Source of the DNA: an uncultured Candidatus Saccharibacteria bacterium | GTDB lineage: Bacteria > Patescibacteriota > Saccharimonadia > Saccharimonadales > Saccharimonadaceae | DNA length: 64,000 nucleotides | Direction: 5' to 3' | Assembly: GCA_946222675.1 (NCBI GenBank) | Contig: CAMIMA010000001.1 | Location: forward strand, 186,001 to 250,000 | Shown: in pieces, positions 17,870 through 26,335 of the stretch | Numbering within the stretch: the stretch's first letter is position 1 | How the letters are laid out: each line of letters opens with the position of its first letter | The notes under the pieces: model-generated | Seen by the model: only the letters and a program-made list of their open reading frames with translations | Database searches by the model: none | Told to the model about the DNA's origin: nothing | Position numbers and translations under genes: made by a program

Positions 17870-18334
17870 ATGAAGAAACGAAACGAAGCGGGCTTTACCC
17901 TGATTGAGATGACGCTTGCCATTGTCATCCTGATAATTCTAGGCACCTTTTTCATTTTGCAGCGCAATGACCTCAAGGTGGCACAGCGCGACCAGCAGCG
18001 CAAGCAGACAATCAATACCATGTATTACGCCTTAAAGGAAGTGTTTTATAAGGAGCACCATTACTATCCGCGCGCAATTAGTCGCGACAATCTGCCGATG
18101 GTTGATCCGACATTATTTACCGACCCACATGGCTTTACCTTGCACGGTGATCAGTGTAATTACATAAAGAACGGTAAGCAAGAGAGTAACGGCAACTGTG
18201 ATTACAAGTACTCGCCACTTGATTGCGATAACGAAGGCAAGTGTCAAGCCTTTAAAATTCGCTCTGAGATGGAGCACGAAGCAGCATTTGAGCGCGAAGA
18301 TAGCCACTCTAAGTCAACTCTGAAGCGTAAGTAG
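17870..18334 (+). CDS. Orphan type IV pseudopilin
   Basis: Class III leader MKKRNEAG|FTLIEMTLAIVILIILGTFF: prepilin peptidase would cut before Phe, leaving Glu at +5. The upstream ATG at 17861 overlaps the -10 box TAAAAT (17857-17862), so the ATG at 17870 (7 bases after it) is the likely leaderless start. The globular part contains four Cys (DQCNYIK, GNCDYK, LDCDNEGKC) that may form disulphides. It is about 29 kb from the main pilus operon, next to the division gene. Confidence 0.88.
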   Translation: MKKRNEAGFTLIEMTLAIVILIILGTFFILQRNDLKVAQRDQQRKQTINTMYYALKEVFYKEHHYYPRAISRDNLPMVDPTLFTDPHGFTLHGDQCNYIKNGKQESNGNCDYKYSPLDCDNEGKCQAFKIRSEMEHEAAFEREDSHSKSTLKRK

Positions 18335-18350
18335 TAGGCAATAGGCAAAT

Positions 18351-18379
18351 TAAAAGCTAGCTCAAAAGGCTAGCTTTTA
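18351..18379. terminator. Bidirectional intrinsic terminator
   Basis: 11-bp stem (18351-18361 with 18369-18379; TAAAAGCTAGC/GCTAGCTTTTA), 7-base loop, between the convergent pseudopilin and PH-domain genes. Confidence 0.9.
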
Positions 18380-18397
18380 AGGTTGCGAATTGGCTGG

Positions 18398-18991
18398 TTA
18401 ACCGTGGTAGCGAGTAGTGTGTTCGCCGTCAACCTGCTGGACAACCTTGTTGACCACCTTAAACTGTTCCTTCGGATTAGCCACAAAGTTAAAAGTGTAA
18501 GTTTGCTCATCGCCTACGGTACTAAGGCGAATTGAGCCGTAGTTAAAGATGACTTGCAGTGGGCTATTCTGAGCGAAGCTGCAGTCTTCGATGTGTTCAA
18601 GCTCAACATTCTGTGAGCGGACGCTAAATGGTGTAGTCTGGATGCGGGCGAAGACGCGCTCGTTGGTTACGATGAAGGTGTTACCGGTGTAAACTTTGGT
18701 GGCAACGAGAGCAAAAATAAAGCTAAAGGCAGCACTAAAGGCGAGTAAGCCGAGCGCGAAGTACTCGCGATTGGGGATGTTCGGCAGACTGTAAATAATG
18801 AAGGCGAGTGCAATAAAGACACCAAAGGTGAGGAGCGCGCCGAGCCAGATGGCGAGGATGCCACAGAAGGAGCGTTCGACGTCAATCACCACATATTCTT
18901 GGTCGCCGAGGTTGAGGTCGGGGTAGTCGTGGACGCTGCGGTCGTGGTCAGCCTGCTCGGCTGGAGTTAAATTATTCTGATTATTATTCAT
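18398..18991 (-). CDS. Membrane protein with bacterial PH domain
   Basis: 197 aa. Two adjacent membrane helices (about residues 48-68 and 78-100) are followed by a C-terminal bacterial pleckstrin-homology (DUF304-type) domain: YTGNTFIVTNERVFARIQ, then VELEHIEDCSF and IRLSTVGDE. Such proteins are common small membrane proteins; exact role unknown. The ATG lies 6 bases after TAAAAT, so it is leaderless. Downstream of ruvB on the same strand but with its own promoter. Confidence 0.85.
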   Translation of the reverse strand: MNNNQNNLTPAEQADHDRSVHDYPDLNLGDQEYVVIDVERSFCGILAIWLGALLTFGVFIALAFIIYSLPNIPNREYFALGLLAFSAAFSFIFALVATKVYTGNTFIVTNERVFARIQTTPFSVRSQNVELEHIEDCSFAQNSPLQVIFNYGSIRLSTVGDEQTYTFNFVANPKEQFKVVNKVVQQVDGEHTTRYHG

Positions 18992-19003
18992 ACTACTATT
19001 TTA

Positions 19004-20026
19004 TTATATACAACCTAATTTTTTAAGATGTTCGATGGCGCGGGTAGTCACGAGTCGGCCACGCGGTGTGCGTTCAATAAAGCCAATCTGCAAGAGGTAT
19101 GGCTCGTAGAAGTCTTCGATAGTGGAAGCTTCGTCGCCAGTGAGGGCGGCGATGGTGTTGAGGCCGACGGGGCGATCTTTGTAATTAGTATACATGGTGG
19201 CGAGCATGTGGCGGTCGGCAGGGTCAAGGCCGAGGTCGTCAATCTCAAGGAGCTTGAGCGCGGCCTTGGCGCTACTTATATCAATCTTGGCGCCGCTATG
19301 CACTTCGGCGTAGTCGCGAACGCGCTTTAAGAGGCGGTTCGCAATGCGTGGCGTCTGTCGGCTGCGCGTAGCAAGCAACTGAGCGGCTTCGGGTGTGATG
19401 TCGGCTGAAAGTAGTTTGGCGCTGCGCGTAATAATCTGTTCGATGTCGTCGTTATTGTAAAATTCGAGGTGGAAGAGGTGGCCAAAGCGGTCGCGCAGTG
19501 GCGCTGCGAGACTGCCGGTGCGAGTGGTGGCGCCAATCACGGTAAAGCGTGGCAGGTCAAGCCGTACACTGCGGGCGGCTGGCCCCTTGCCAATCACGAT
19601 GTCAAGTTTGAAGTCTTCCATGGCGGAATAAAGCACCTCTTCAACTGTGCGTGAAAGGCGGTGAATTTCGTCAATAAACAACACGTCGCCATCTTGAAGA
19701 TTAGTCAAAATGCTGGCAAGGTCGCCGGCGCGTTCAATGGCTGGGCCAGAGGTGACGCGGAGTCCGGCGCCCATCTCGTTGGCAATGACGCCAGCCATGG
19801 TGGTCTTGCCAAGCCCCGGTGGGCCATAGAGTAATACGTGGTCAATTGGTTCGCCGCGCTGCTTGGCGGCGTCAATGGCGAGCTGCAAGTTGCGCTTCAT
19901 CCGCGGCTGGCCAATGTAGTCAGCGAAGGTCTGCGGCCGCAGTGTCACCTCAGTGCGGGCTTCTTCTTGCGCCTCGTTCGTATCTGGCTCGGGCGCCGTT
20001 GGTTCGACAAATCGCTGAATTCCCAT
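19004..20026 (-). CDS. ruvB: Holliday junction branch migration ATPase RuvB
   Basis: Hexameric AAA+ motor that with RuvA moves Holliday junctions. Walker A GPPGLGKTT is at ~67-75, Walker B DVLFIDEIHRL at ~113-123, sensor IGATTRTGSLAAPLRDRFG at ~169-187, and the C-terminal winged helix ends FIERTPRGRLVT. 340 aa is standard. Although third in ruvC-ruvA-ruvB order, it has its own TAAAAT box 6 bases before the ATG. Confidence 0.97.
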   Translation of the reverse strand: MGIQRFVEPTAPEPDTNEAQEEARTEVTLRPQTFADYIGQPRMKRNLQLAIDAAKQRGEPIDHVLLYGPPGLGKTTMAGVIANEMGAGLRVTSGPAIERAGDLASILTNLQDGDVLFIDEIHRLSRTVEEVLYSAMEDFKLDIVIGKGPAARSVRLDLPRFTVIGATTRTGSLAAPLRDRFGHLFHLEFYNNDDIEQIITRSAKLLSADITPEAAQLLATRSRQTPRIANRLLKRVRDYAEVHSGAKIDISSAKAALKLLEIDDLGLDPADRHMLATMYTNYKDRPVGLNTIAALTGDEASTIEDFYEPYLLQIGFIERTPRGRLVTTRAIEHLKKLGCI

Positions 20027-20041
20027 AACTCTATTTTAACA

Positions 20042-20608
20042 CTAGCGTTGCTTGAGAGCGAGGCGGACTTGTTCGCTGACGGGTAAATCGGTCGGCACGT
20101 CCTTTAAGAGACTACTGGCGTCGTTGAGATTAAAGCCGAGCGCAATGAGGGCGTCTAGGGCTTCGCTGCTACTTGGAGTGAGCTGTGGTGTACTGCCACC
20201 ACTGGTACTAGCGCCGACTTTGTCGTGCAAATCCACTGCTACGCGTTCAGCGGTTTTCTTGCCGACACCACTAGCGTGGGCGATGAAGCTGGCGTCGGAG
20301 TTTGCAATGGCGTTACGCACGGTGTCGCTGCTACCGAGCGAGAGAATGGCGAGTGCAGCCTTCGGGCCGACGCCTTGTACGGAAATTAAGAGTTCAAACA
20401 GACGCTTGGCGGCTAGGGTAGTGAAGCCGAATAGTTCCTCGGCGTTTTCTTTGACGGCGTGGTAAATATAAAGCGCTACTTCTTGATCGAGCAGGGCGGC
20501 TTCGCTAGTGTCGGTCGGAACGAAAATCTCGTAACCAATACCACTGTTATCAACCACGATTGACTGGGTGTCTTTCTCAATCACGCTGCCTTTAATGTAT
20601 GCAATCAT
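20042..20608 (-). CDS. ruvA: Holliday junction binding protein RuvA
   Basis: Tetramer that binds four-way junctions and loads RuvB. N-terminal OB fold (MIAYIKGSVIEKD), helix-hairpin-helix motifs LLISVQGVGPKAALAIL and FIAHASGVGKKTAERV, and a C-terminal RuvB-contacting UBA-like domain (ALDALIALGFNLNDA). 188 aa, typical. Own TACAAT box 6 bases before the ATG, placed over the end of ruvC. Confidence 0.97.
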   Translation of the reverse strand: MIAYIKGSVIEKDTQSIVVDNSGIGYEIFVPTDTSEAALLDQEVALYIYHAVKENAEELFGFTTLAAKRLFELLISVQGVGPKAALAILSLGSSDTVRNAIANSDASFIAHASGVGKKTAERVAVDLHDKVGASTSGGSTPQLTPSSSEALDALIALGFNLNDASSLLKDVPTDLPVSEQVRLALKQR

Positions 20609-20612
20609 ACTT

Positions 20613-21125
20613 CTATTGTAGCTTATTTGGCTGATGGTTGGCTAATGTGTCGCGCTTAGTCATGAAGTAGTGAGTAATAGCGGCGGCGAGGGCGTCGGCG
20701 GCGTCATCCGGCTGTGGAACTTTTTCGAGACCGAGCTGAATGCGCACCATTTCCATCACTTGTTTCTTCTCGGCGCGGCCGTAGCCAGTTAAAGTCTGCT
20801 TAATCTGGAGTGGCGTGTAAGAAAAGCAGGGTAAATTGTGTTGCGTGGCAACTAAAATTACCACACCACGCGCTTCAGCCACCGAGATCGCAGTGGTGAT
20901 GTTACGGTTGAAGTAGAGCCCTTCAATTGAGACGCAGTCGGGTTTAGTGTTGGTGATAATGCTAGTAAGCGAGTCGTAAATGTCGAGCAGGCGGACGTTG
21001 AGCGGGGTGTGTGCCGGCGTCGCCACTACGCCACCATCAATCATTTTGGGTGACTTGTAGGGTTGAAAGTCAATCACGCCAAAGCCGAGAATGCCCGTGC
21101 CGGGGTCGATACCGAGGATACGCAT
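20613..21125 (-). CDS. ruvC: Holliday junction resolvase RuvC
   Basis: Endonuclease that cuts Holliday junctions. RNase H-like fold with catalytic acidic residues: D7 in ILGIDPGTG, E in VSIEGLYF, and the DDAADALAAAI pair near residue ~147. 170 aa, typical. Leaderless: TACAAT lies 6 bases before the ATG. First gene of the ruvC-ruvA-ruvB set. Confidence 0.97.
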   Translation of the reverse strand: MRILGIDPGTGILGFGVIDFQPYKSPKMIDGGVVATPAHTPLNVRLLDIYDSLTSIITNTKPDCVSIEGLYFNRNITTAISVAEARGVVILVATQHNLPCFSYTPLQIKQTLTGYGRAEKKQVMEMVRIQLGLEKVPQPDDAADALAAAITHYFMTKRDTLANHQPNKLQ

Positions 21126-21137
21126 AAGCCTATTGTA

Positions 21138-22844
21138 CTATGTAAAGTTTATTTTGTCTGTTGACTTAGGTTCGGTAGGCTTGGCAGATTTAGATGACTT
21201 AGTTGATTTAGCTGGCTCGGCTAGCTTGCTGGTGGCGGGCGATAAGATTTGAGCGCTATTACGCAGCTTTACCTGACGGCGGGCTTGTAATATCTGGTAA
21301 GCGAGTACAATCAGCGCTATGATGCCGAGGCCGGCGCCGATGATGTAAGGGCTGTAATCTGATGTATCAGGTGGGGTAGTGCTACCAGTGTCGGATTTAT
21401 TAGCGGCGGGCTGGTGGTCGAGCTTACTGGATTTGGCGCAGCGATTGGTGGCAGGATTTAGCTGGCTACCCTCGGGACAGGTCTTGGCAGGCTTAGTTGA
21501 CGACTTCACTGCTTTCGCTACTTTAGGTTTTAGTGAATTTTGGCGCGACGACCGAGTGGCTAGCAGGTTACGCGCAGGGGTGGTTTTAACCTTAACTACC
21601 GGTGCTTTAGTTGTCAGTGGTGGCACAAAAGCCTTAGCTGGCCAGATATCCGGCTCGGGCGCTATGGATTTATTTAGTGTAGCGGGTTTGGCTGGCGCGT
21701 CATGCTGACTGTCTGTCAATTGTTTGGTTAGTTCATCAAGTTTATCAAGTTCCGCGAACTGGTCGTTTAGTTGGTCGAATTGGTTATGGTCTGCCTTGGC
21801 AGTAGTGGAATTATCAGTGTCAGACTGGTCAGTTGCTAATGCCTCTAGTGCTTTTGAGGTTGGCTGAGTAATTGGCTTGGTTATTTGAAACTGGTTGGGT
21901 GCGTTTGGTGTCGGCAAAGTAAATTGCCACTGGTAATTATCGTCAAGGCTGTAGCTGCGGTTGGGCTGCTGGCCGTGGTAAGTTAGCTCGTCAACGATGG
22001 CGTGCTGATTAGTGGTGAGGAGCTTGACTTGTCCGCCAGTCATACCCAGGGCGTGCCAGTTTGGGTCAGTGGTCTGGTAGGGGAAGCCGACGGCGTACAA
22101 TTCATGAGGCAGAAGCACGGTTGCGCCGAGTGGTTGTGGCGTGGTGAGGTGGTCGCTACTGAGGTAGCAGGTACTAAGGTCGACTGGTGTAGTGCCGGTG
22201 TTTTGGACTTCAATAAATTGTTGGTCGGGCGCGGCGTTACTATAAACTTCATTTAGTTTAATGTCGTGGCATTGATTAGGTTGGTTGTAAATAGTTTGGT
22301 CGGTTAGACTAAGGCTAGCGCAGTCGAGTTGTGCGCCGCGAGTGGCCTTGGCGTAGTAAAATTTGTCGGAGATGAACGGTTGGCCGTCGGCATCACGGGT
22401 CAAACAACGCTGGTAAGAGTAGCCGGGGCGTTCGTCGAGCGCATCTTGCACCTCAGTCAAGGCGTCATTACTCATTAACTCAAAGTAGTTTATCGCCGCC
22501 CAAACCCAGATGGGCTGCACACCGACACTTTTGGTGCCGTGAGGTTTGATACTACTAAAGTCAAACAGTGGTGGCAAATTAAGGTTAGGTAAATCAATCC
22601 CAAAAGTATGAGGATTTAAGAAGAATTGGCGCCAGCCGTAGGCGTCGTGGTCGCTGTTGTTATAAAACTCAATAAAGCTGCCGTGGTCACTCTGATAAAT
22701 CTCGCTAATAATTACGCCGTCAGTCGACTGCACAGTATCATCAACAACCGCCGCTTGAGTTGCCGAGGTAGCGGACAGAGTGAGAAGAACGGCAAAGAGT
22801 AATGTGGTGGTGAGACGCATTAGGTGGTGGCTAAGATGCGACAT
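21138..22844 (-). CDS. Lamin-tail-domain surface protein with C-terminal membrane anchor
   Basis: 568 aa. Signal peptide (LTTTLLFAVLLTLSATSATQAA) then two lamin-tail (LTD) Ig-like modules: one at ~40-100 (GVIISEIYQSDHGSFIEFYNN) and a clearer one at ~190-300 (IKLNEVYSNAAPDQQFIEVQN-TG-PVDLSTCYLSSD). A long low-complexity Asp/Gln/Lys/Thr region (~335-450) leads to a Cys-bounded motif CPEGSQLNPATNRC. A single membrane helix (IIGAGLGIIALIVLAYQIL) and a basic cytoplasmic tail follow. Bacterial LTDs occur in secreted nucleases and surface proteins; here no enzyme domain is seen, so adhesion or structural display is likely. Leaderless (TATAAT 5 bases upstream). Confidence 0.85.
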   Translation of the reverse strand: MSHLSHHLMRLTTTLLFAVLLTLSATSATQAAVVDDTVQSTDGVIISEIYQSDHGSFIEFYNNSDHDAYGWRQFFLNPHTFGIDLPNLNLPPLFDFSSIKPHGTKSVGVQPIWVWAAINYFELMSNDALTEVQDALDERPGYSYQRCLTRDADGQPFISDKFYYAKATRGAQLDCASLSLTDQTIYNQPNQCHDIKLNEVYSNAAPDQQFIEVQNTGTTPVDLSTCYLSSDHLTTPQPLGATVLLPHELYAVGFPYQTTDPNWHALGMTGGQVKLLTTNQHAIVDELTYHGQQPNRSYSLDDNYQWQFTLPTPNAPNQFQITKPITQPTSKALEALATDQSDTDNSTTAKADHNQFDQLNDQFAELDKLDELTKQLTDSQHDAPAKPATLNKSIAPEPDIWPAKAFVPPLTTKAPVVKVKTTPARNLLATRSSRQNSLKPKVAKAVKSSTKPAKTCPEGSQLNPATNRCAKSSKLDHQPAANKSDTGSTTPPDTSDYSPYIIGAGLGIIALIVLAYQILQARRQVKLRNSAQILSPATSKLAEPAKSTKSSKSAKPTEPKSTDKINFT

Positions 22845-22899
22845 TACTAATTATATTAAACCATAACCATAAGCGGCTTGCAAGTGCTAAAATAAGGGT

Positions 22900-23319
22900 A
22901 TGATTATCAAGACGACAGAAGAAATGGTGGCGCTGGGGCAGCACATTGGCGCACGGCTGCATGGCGGAGAGGTGTTTGAGCTGATTGGCGACGTGGGCGC
23001 CGGCAAGACAACCTTCACGCACGGCTTGGCGGCAGGTCTAGGAGTGACCGATACGGTGCAGTCGCCGAGCTTCACGATTAATTGTAGCTATCCGGCGCGC
23101 GACGGGTTGGTGCTAAACCATTACGACTTTTACCGGTTGAGCGACCCAGGGATTGTGACAATGGAGCTTGCCGAATCAATTCATGACCCGCAGTCAGTGA
23201 CGGTGATTGAGTGGGGACAGTCGGTGCAACATTGTTTGCCAGAGCAACATATTATTATCAAGTTTAACTATCTGCCGGACAGTGGTCGTGACATCGAAAT
23301 CACCGGTTTAGAATTGTAA
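22900..23319 (+). CDS. tsaE: tRNA threonylcarbamoyladenosine biosynthesis ATPase TsaE
   Basis: P-loop ATPase that recycles the TsaB-TsaD complex in t6A37 formation. Walker A GDVGAGKTTFTHG is at ~29-41, switch-like QSPSFTI at ~54-60, Walker-B-like VTVIEWGQ at ~101-108. 139 aa, typical. ATG is 6 bases after TAAAAT. Its partner tsaB is at 28043. Confidence 0.95.
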   Translation: MIIKTTEEMVALGQHIGARLHGGEVFELIGDVGAGKTTFTHGLAAGLGVTDTVQSPSFTINCSYPARDGLVLNHYDFYRLSDPGIVTMELAESIHDPQSVTVIEWGQSVQHCLPEQHIIIKFNYLPDSGRDIEITGLEL

Positions 23320-23343
23320 AATTTACAATTAAGCATAAAGGGC

Positions 23344-23372
23344 TTGTCATAGTAAAAAAGTTATGTTAAAAT
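23344..23372 (+). promoter_or_regulatory. Promoter of the DHH-like gene
   Basis: TTGTCA (23344-23349), 17-base spacer, TAAAAT (23367-23372) with upstream TG. Gives a ~20-base leader containing GATGGAG before the ATG at 23401. Confidence 0.7.
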
Positions 23373-23400
23373 AGCCTCAAACCGATGGAGAAAAAGAAAA

Positions 23401-25056
23401 ATGAATAATAACAATACTTCCGCAAAAGCACAACTAGTTGACAAATTAAACCGCGTCAACAATGTTTTAATTACAGTGTCGAGCAACCCAAGTATCGACC
23501 AGTTGACTTCGGCACTTGCTATTGCTTTGATGGTCAATCACCTTAATAAGCGCGGCGTGGCTGTCTTTAGTGGTGAGATGCCACAAAGCCTGAACTTTTT
23601 GCAGCCAGAGAAGACCTTCGAGAGCAATGCTGATAGCCTCCGTGACTTCATTATCTCAATTAGCAAAGAAAAGGCGGGGCGTTTGCGTGTCAACCCAGAC
23701 GGCGATTTTGTCAAAGTTTATATTACGCCGTACCGCAGTAAAATTACCCCAGCTGACCTAACATTTGAGGATGGCGACTTTAATGTTGAACTAATTATTG
23801 CCCTTGGTGTCAATAGTCAAGACGACCTCGACCAAGCAATTGCTGCGCATGGTAAGATTTTCCACGACGCTGTGACTGCCACGATTAATCTCAACCCAGT
23901 GCAAGATGAACTTGGCACTATCAGCTGGCAGGGTAATGGCGAGACCTGCTACTCTCAGCTTACCACTGATTTAATTAAGGCTATCAGTAACGACGCTGTT
24001 CCAGCGCTGCTTGACAGTTCAATTGCCACCACTTTGCTTACCGGTGTAGTCGCCGCTACCGACCAGTTCCGTAACAGTGCTACTACAGCTGACGTAATGT
24101 CACTTGCATCTTACTTGATGGATTGCGGCGCCAACCAGCAGCTAATTTCGGCAGAGTTTAGTGGCTATGATATCGTACCAAAGGCACCAGATGAAGAGAA
24201 TAAAGATTACGACCGAGTTGATTTGCCAGAGCCAGTTCCTGAGCCAGAGCCAGAACCAGAACCGGAGCCAGCTCCTGAGCCAGCGTTTATCCCGACTGCT
24301 GCGGTGCCAGAGCTATCTGAATCTGTAGTGGTTAATAATGACGATGATGATGTTCTAAAGAATCTCAGTAGTCTTGAACCAGCCGACAAAGTGAATTTGG
24401 CTGACCACATTACACCAGCTGATGAGTTTGACCCGAATGAAAATCCAGAGTCACGCATTAATCGTATCTTAAATCGGGAGCGGACGCGTGTTGCCGCAAC
24501 TACGAGCAACAACGCCCTATCTGAAGCACAGGCGCAACTTAAGCAAGTAGCTACAGAGCGTTTAGCATCGCAAGCTCCTGCGCCAAAGTTTGAACCGGAC
24601 AACCCAGCTAGCTTACCTCCGGTGCCAATGCCAGATGTTAATGCCCCAGAGCCAATTGTTGCGCCAGCTAGCGCTGCGTCGACCGCAATGCCTGATTTTT
24701 CAACCATTGCCCCTGATGACACCTTAACTAGTTTGCCGCCAGTGCCACCAGCACCACAACCTGCGCCGACTGGCAGTGCATTTGCTACGATGCCCGTGCC
24801 AGATGTTACAGTGACGCCTGATAAACGCAGTGAACCGTTTGTAAATCAGGATGTGCCTGCCTTTAATATCAACATGCCAATGCCACCTGAGCCACCGAGT
24901 CCAGAGCTTGGTCAGTCAAGCAACCCTAATCTCATGCCACCAGAGTTAGCTACGCCAGATGTTCCGGTAATTAACAACACTCTCAGCCACGGTCAACCAG
25001 TAGTGACACCACCAGAACCAACTGCTGACCCTGCTCAATTTGTGATACCATCGTAG
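23401..25056 (+). CDS. DHH-phosphoesterase-like pseudoenzyme with long Pro/Glu-rich tail (551 aa)
   Basis: Residues ~10-255 have the layout of DHH/nanoRNase phosphoesterases: NNVLITVSSNPSIDQLTSALAIALMVNHL at ~20-48 aligns with the D-x-D metal motif region, and GKIFHDAVTATINLNP at ~157-172 aligns with the region holding the DHH motif, then TTLLTGVVAATDQFRN. The metal-binding Asp and His residues are mostly missing, so catalysis is doubtful. Residues ~275-551 are low complexity, starting with a PEPEPEPEP run and then PPVPMPD-like repeats. A binding or scaffold role is inferred. It has its own promoter and a Shine-Dalgarno-like GATGGAG, and is followed after one base by truB. Confidence 0.65.
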   Translation: MNNNNTSAKAQLVDKLNRVNNVLITVSSNPSIDQLTSALAIALMVNHLNKRGVAVFSGEMPQSLNFLQPEKTFESNADSLRDFIISISKEKAGRLRVNPDGDFVKVYITPYRSKITPADLTFEDGDFNVELIIALGVNSQDDLDQAIAAHGKIFHDAVTATINLNPVQDELGTISWQGNGETCYSQLTTDLIKAISNDAVPALLDSSIATTLLTGVVAATDQFRNSATTADVMSLASYLMDCGANQQLISAEFSGYDIVPKAPDEENKDYDRVDLPEPVPEPEPEPEPEPAPEPAFIPTAAVPELSESVVVNNDDDDVLKNLSSLEPADKVNLADHITPADEFDPNENPESRINRILNRERTRVAATTSNNALSEAQAQLKQVATERLASQAPAPKFEPDNPASLPPVPMPDVNAPEPIVAPASAASTAMPDFSTIAPDDTLTSLPPVPPAPQPAPTGSAFATMPVPDVTVTPDKRSEPFVNQDVPAFNINMPMPPEPPSPELGQSSNPNLMPPELATPDVPVINNTLSHGQPVVTPPEPTADPAQFVIPS

Positions 25057-25057
25057 T

Positions 25058-25735
25058 ATGGAACAAATCGACCGCATTATTTTACTCGAAAAGCCGGCGG
25101 GTATCTCTTCGTTTGGCTGCGTGGCGCGTGTTCGCCGCTACCTCAGTCAAGCGGTGGGGCACAAGGTTAAAGTGGGACACTGTGGCACCCTTGACCCGTT
25201 TGCGACTGGCCTACTAATTATTGTGACCGGCAAGAACACTAAACGTGCCATGGAGTTTACAAAGCTAGATAAAGTTTATGCAGCCACAGTGCGGCTTGGC
25301 GCGATATCGACCACGGGCGACCCCGAGGGCGAAATTACCGCTGTTTCAAGCGAGCAGCCAAGTTTAATGGCGATTCAAGCGGCGACTGAGCAGCTTACTG
25401 GGGTAATTCAACAAACTCCGCCTGCTTTTAGCGCTATCAAAGTTAACGGCCAGCGCGCTTATAAACTGGCGCGACAAGGACAGGAGGTGACGCTACCGAC
25501 GCGTACGGTGGAGGTTTATCAGTTTGAAATTATCAGCTACCACTATCCGGAGCTAGAAATTCGGGTGCACGTCAGTAGTGGCACTTATGTGCGGACGCTC
25601 GCGGCCGACCTTGGTCAAATTTTGGGTACGGGAGCGTATTTGACGGCGCTACGGCGACTCAGCATTGCTAAATGGTCGGTTGAGCAGGCGCAGCCACTGG
25701 ATGATTTCGCGGTTTTGCGCGATAACGCTAAATAG
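25058..25735 (+). CDS. truB: tRNA pseudouridine(55) synthase TruB
   Basis: Makes pseudouridine 55 in the T loop of tRNA. Motif KVGHCGTLDPFATGLL at ~38-53 contains catalytic Asp46; further family motifs are KVYAATVRLG, QTPPAFSAIKVNG and SSGTYVRTLAADLG. 225 aa is short: the C-terminal PUA domain found in E. coli TruB is absent, as in many small versions. Starts one base after the preceding stop; probably co-transcribed. Confidence 0.95.
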   Translation: MEQIDRIILLEKPAGISSFGCVARVRRYLSQAVGHKVKVGHCGTLDPFATGLLIIVTGKNTKRAMEFTKLDKVYAATVRLGAISTTGDPEGEITAVSSEQPSLMAIQAATEQLTGVIQQTPPAFSAIKVNGQRAYKLARQGQEVTLPTRTVEVYQFEIISYHYPELEIRVHVSSGTYVRTLAADLGQILGTGAYLTALRRLSIAKWSVEQAQPLDDFAVLRDNAK

Positions 25736-25750
25736 TGTTATAATAAGCTT

Positions 25751-26329
25751 ATGTTGGTAGAGCGGAGTCGGTTACTGGGGTTTGACATTTATAATTTACA
25801 GACGGGCGAAAAGGTTGGTCGCGTCGGTCAAGATATTATTGACCCTTATAAACTAAAAATCGCTGCCGTGACGGTAGAAAAGGCGGGTATTAGTCCTGCG
25901 GTTTTGCTGTCGCAAGATGTACGTGAATGCAGCGACCAAGGAATAGTGGTAAATGATGCAAGCGACATCGTGTCACCTGAGGGTATGCCGCGCTTGCAAA
26001 AGGTAATAGATTACGACTTTAAACTCTTTAAGGTAAAGGTTTACGACGACCAGAAGAATTATTTAGGGCGCGTGGTAGACTATACTGTGGCGCCAGATAG
26101 CTTCGATATTATGCAAATCATCGTGCAGCCAGCGCTATTTAGCGCGGGTCATGGCGGCCGCTTGCGGATTCATCGCGAGCAGGTGATTGAGATTAATAAT
26201 AATAAAATTATTGTGGAAGCGCCAACTAAGTTGCAACGGGTTGAGGCTAGCCCACTTAATATTAACGCCCATGCGTTCGACCCAGCGGTGGACAATCCGT
26301 TCCGCAAGCGCCCCGAAGGGGCTAACTAA
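25751..26329 (+). CDS. PRC-barrel domain protein (192 aa)
   Basis: Two PRC-barrel-like beta modules: VYNLQTGEKVGRVGQDIIDPYKLKI-type sequence at ~12-80 and FKVKVYDDQKNYLGRVVDYTVAPDSF at ~96-120, then a basic tail with VEASPLNINAHAF. PRC-barrels occur in RimM and in proteins that bind RNA or membranes; the specific partner here is unknown. Leaderless start 6 bases after TATAAT. Convergent with recX. Confidence 0.8.
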   Translation: MLVERSRLLGFDIYNLQTGEKVGRVGQDIIDPYKLKIAAVTVEKAGISPAVLLSQDVRECSDQGIVVNDASDIVSPEGMPRLQKVIDYDFKLFKVKVYDDQKNYLGRVVDYTVAPDSFDIMQIIVQPALFSAGHGGRLRIHREQVIEINNNKIIVEAPTKLQRVEASPLNINAHAFDPAVDNPFRKRPEGAN

Positions 26330-26335
26330 CTCTAG

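Noticed and set aside
24207..24722. 171-aa minus-strand frame with an SGSGSG run
   Set aside because: It is the complement of the PEPEP-coding repeat in the 23401 gene.
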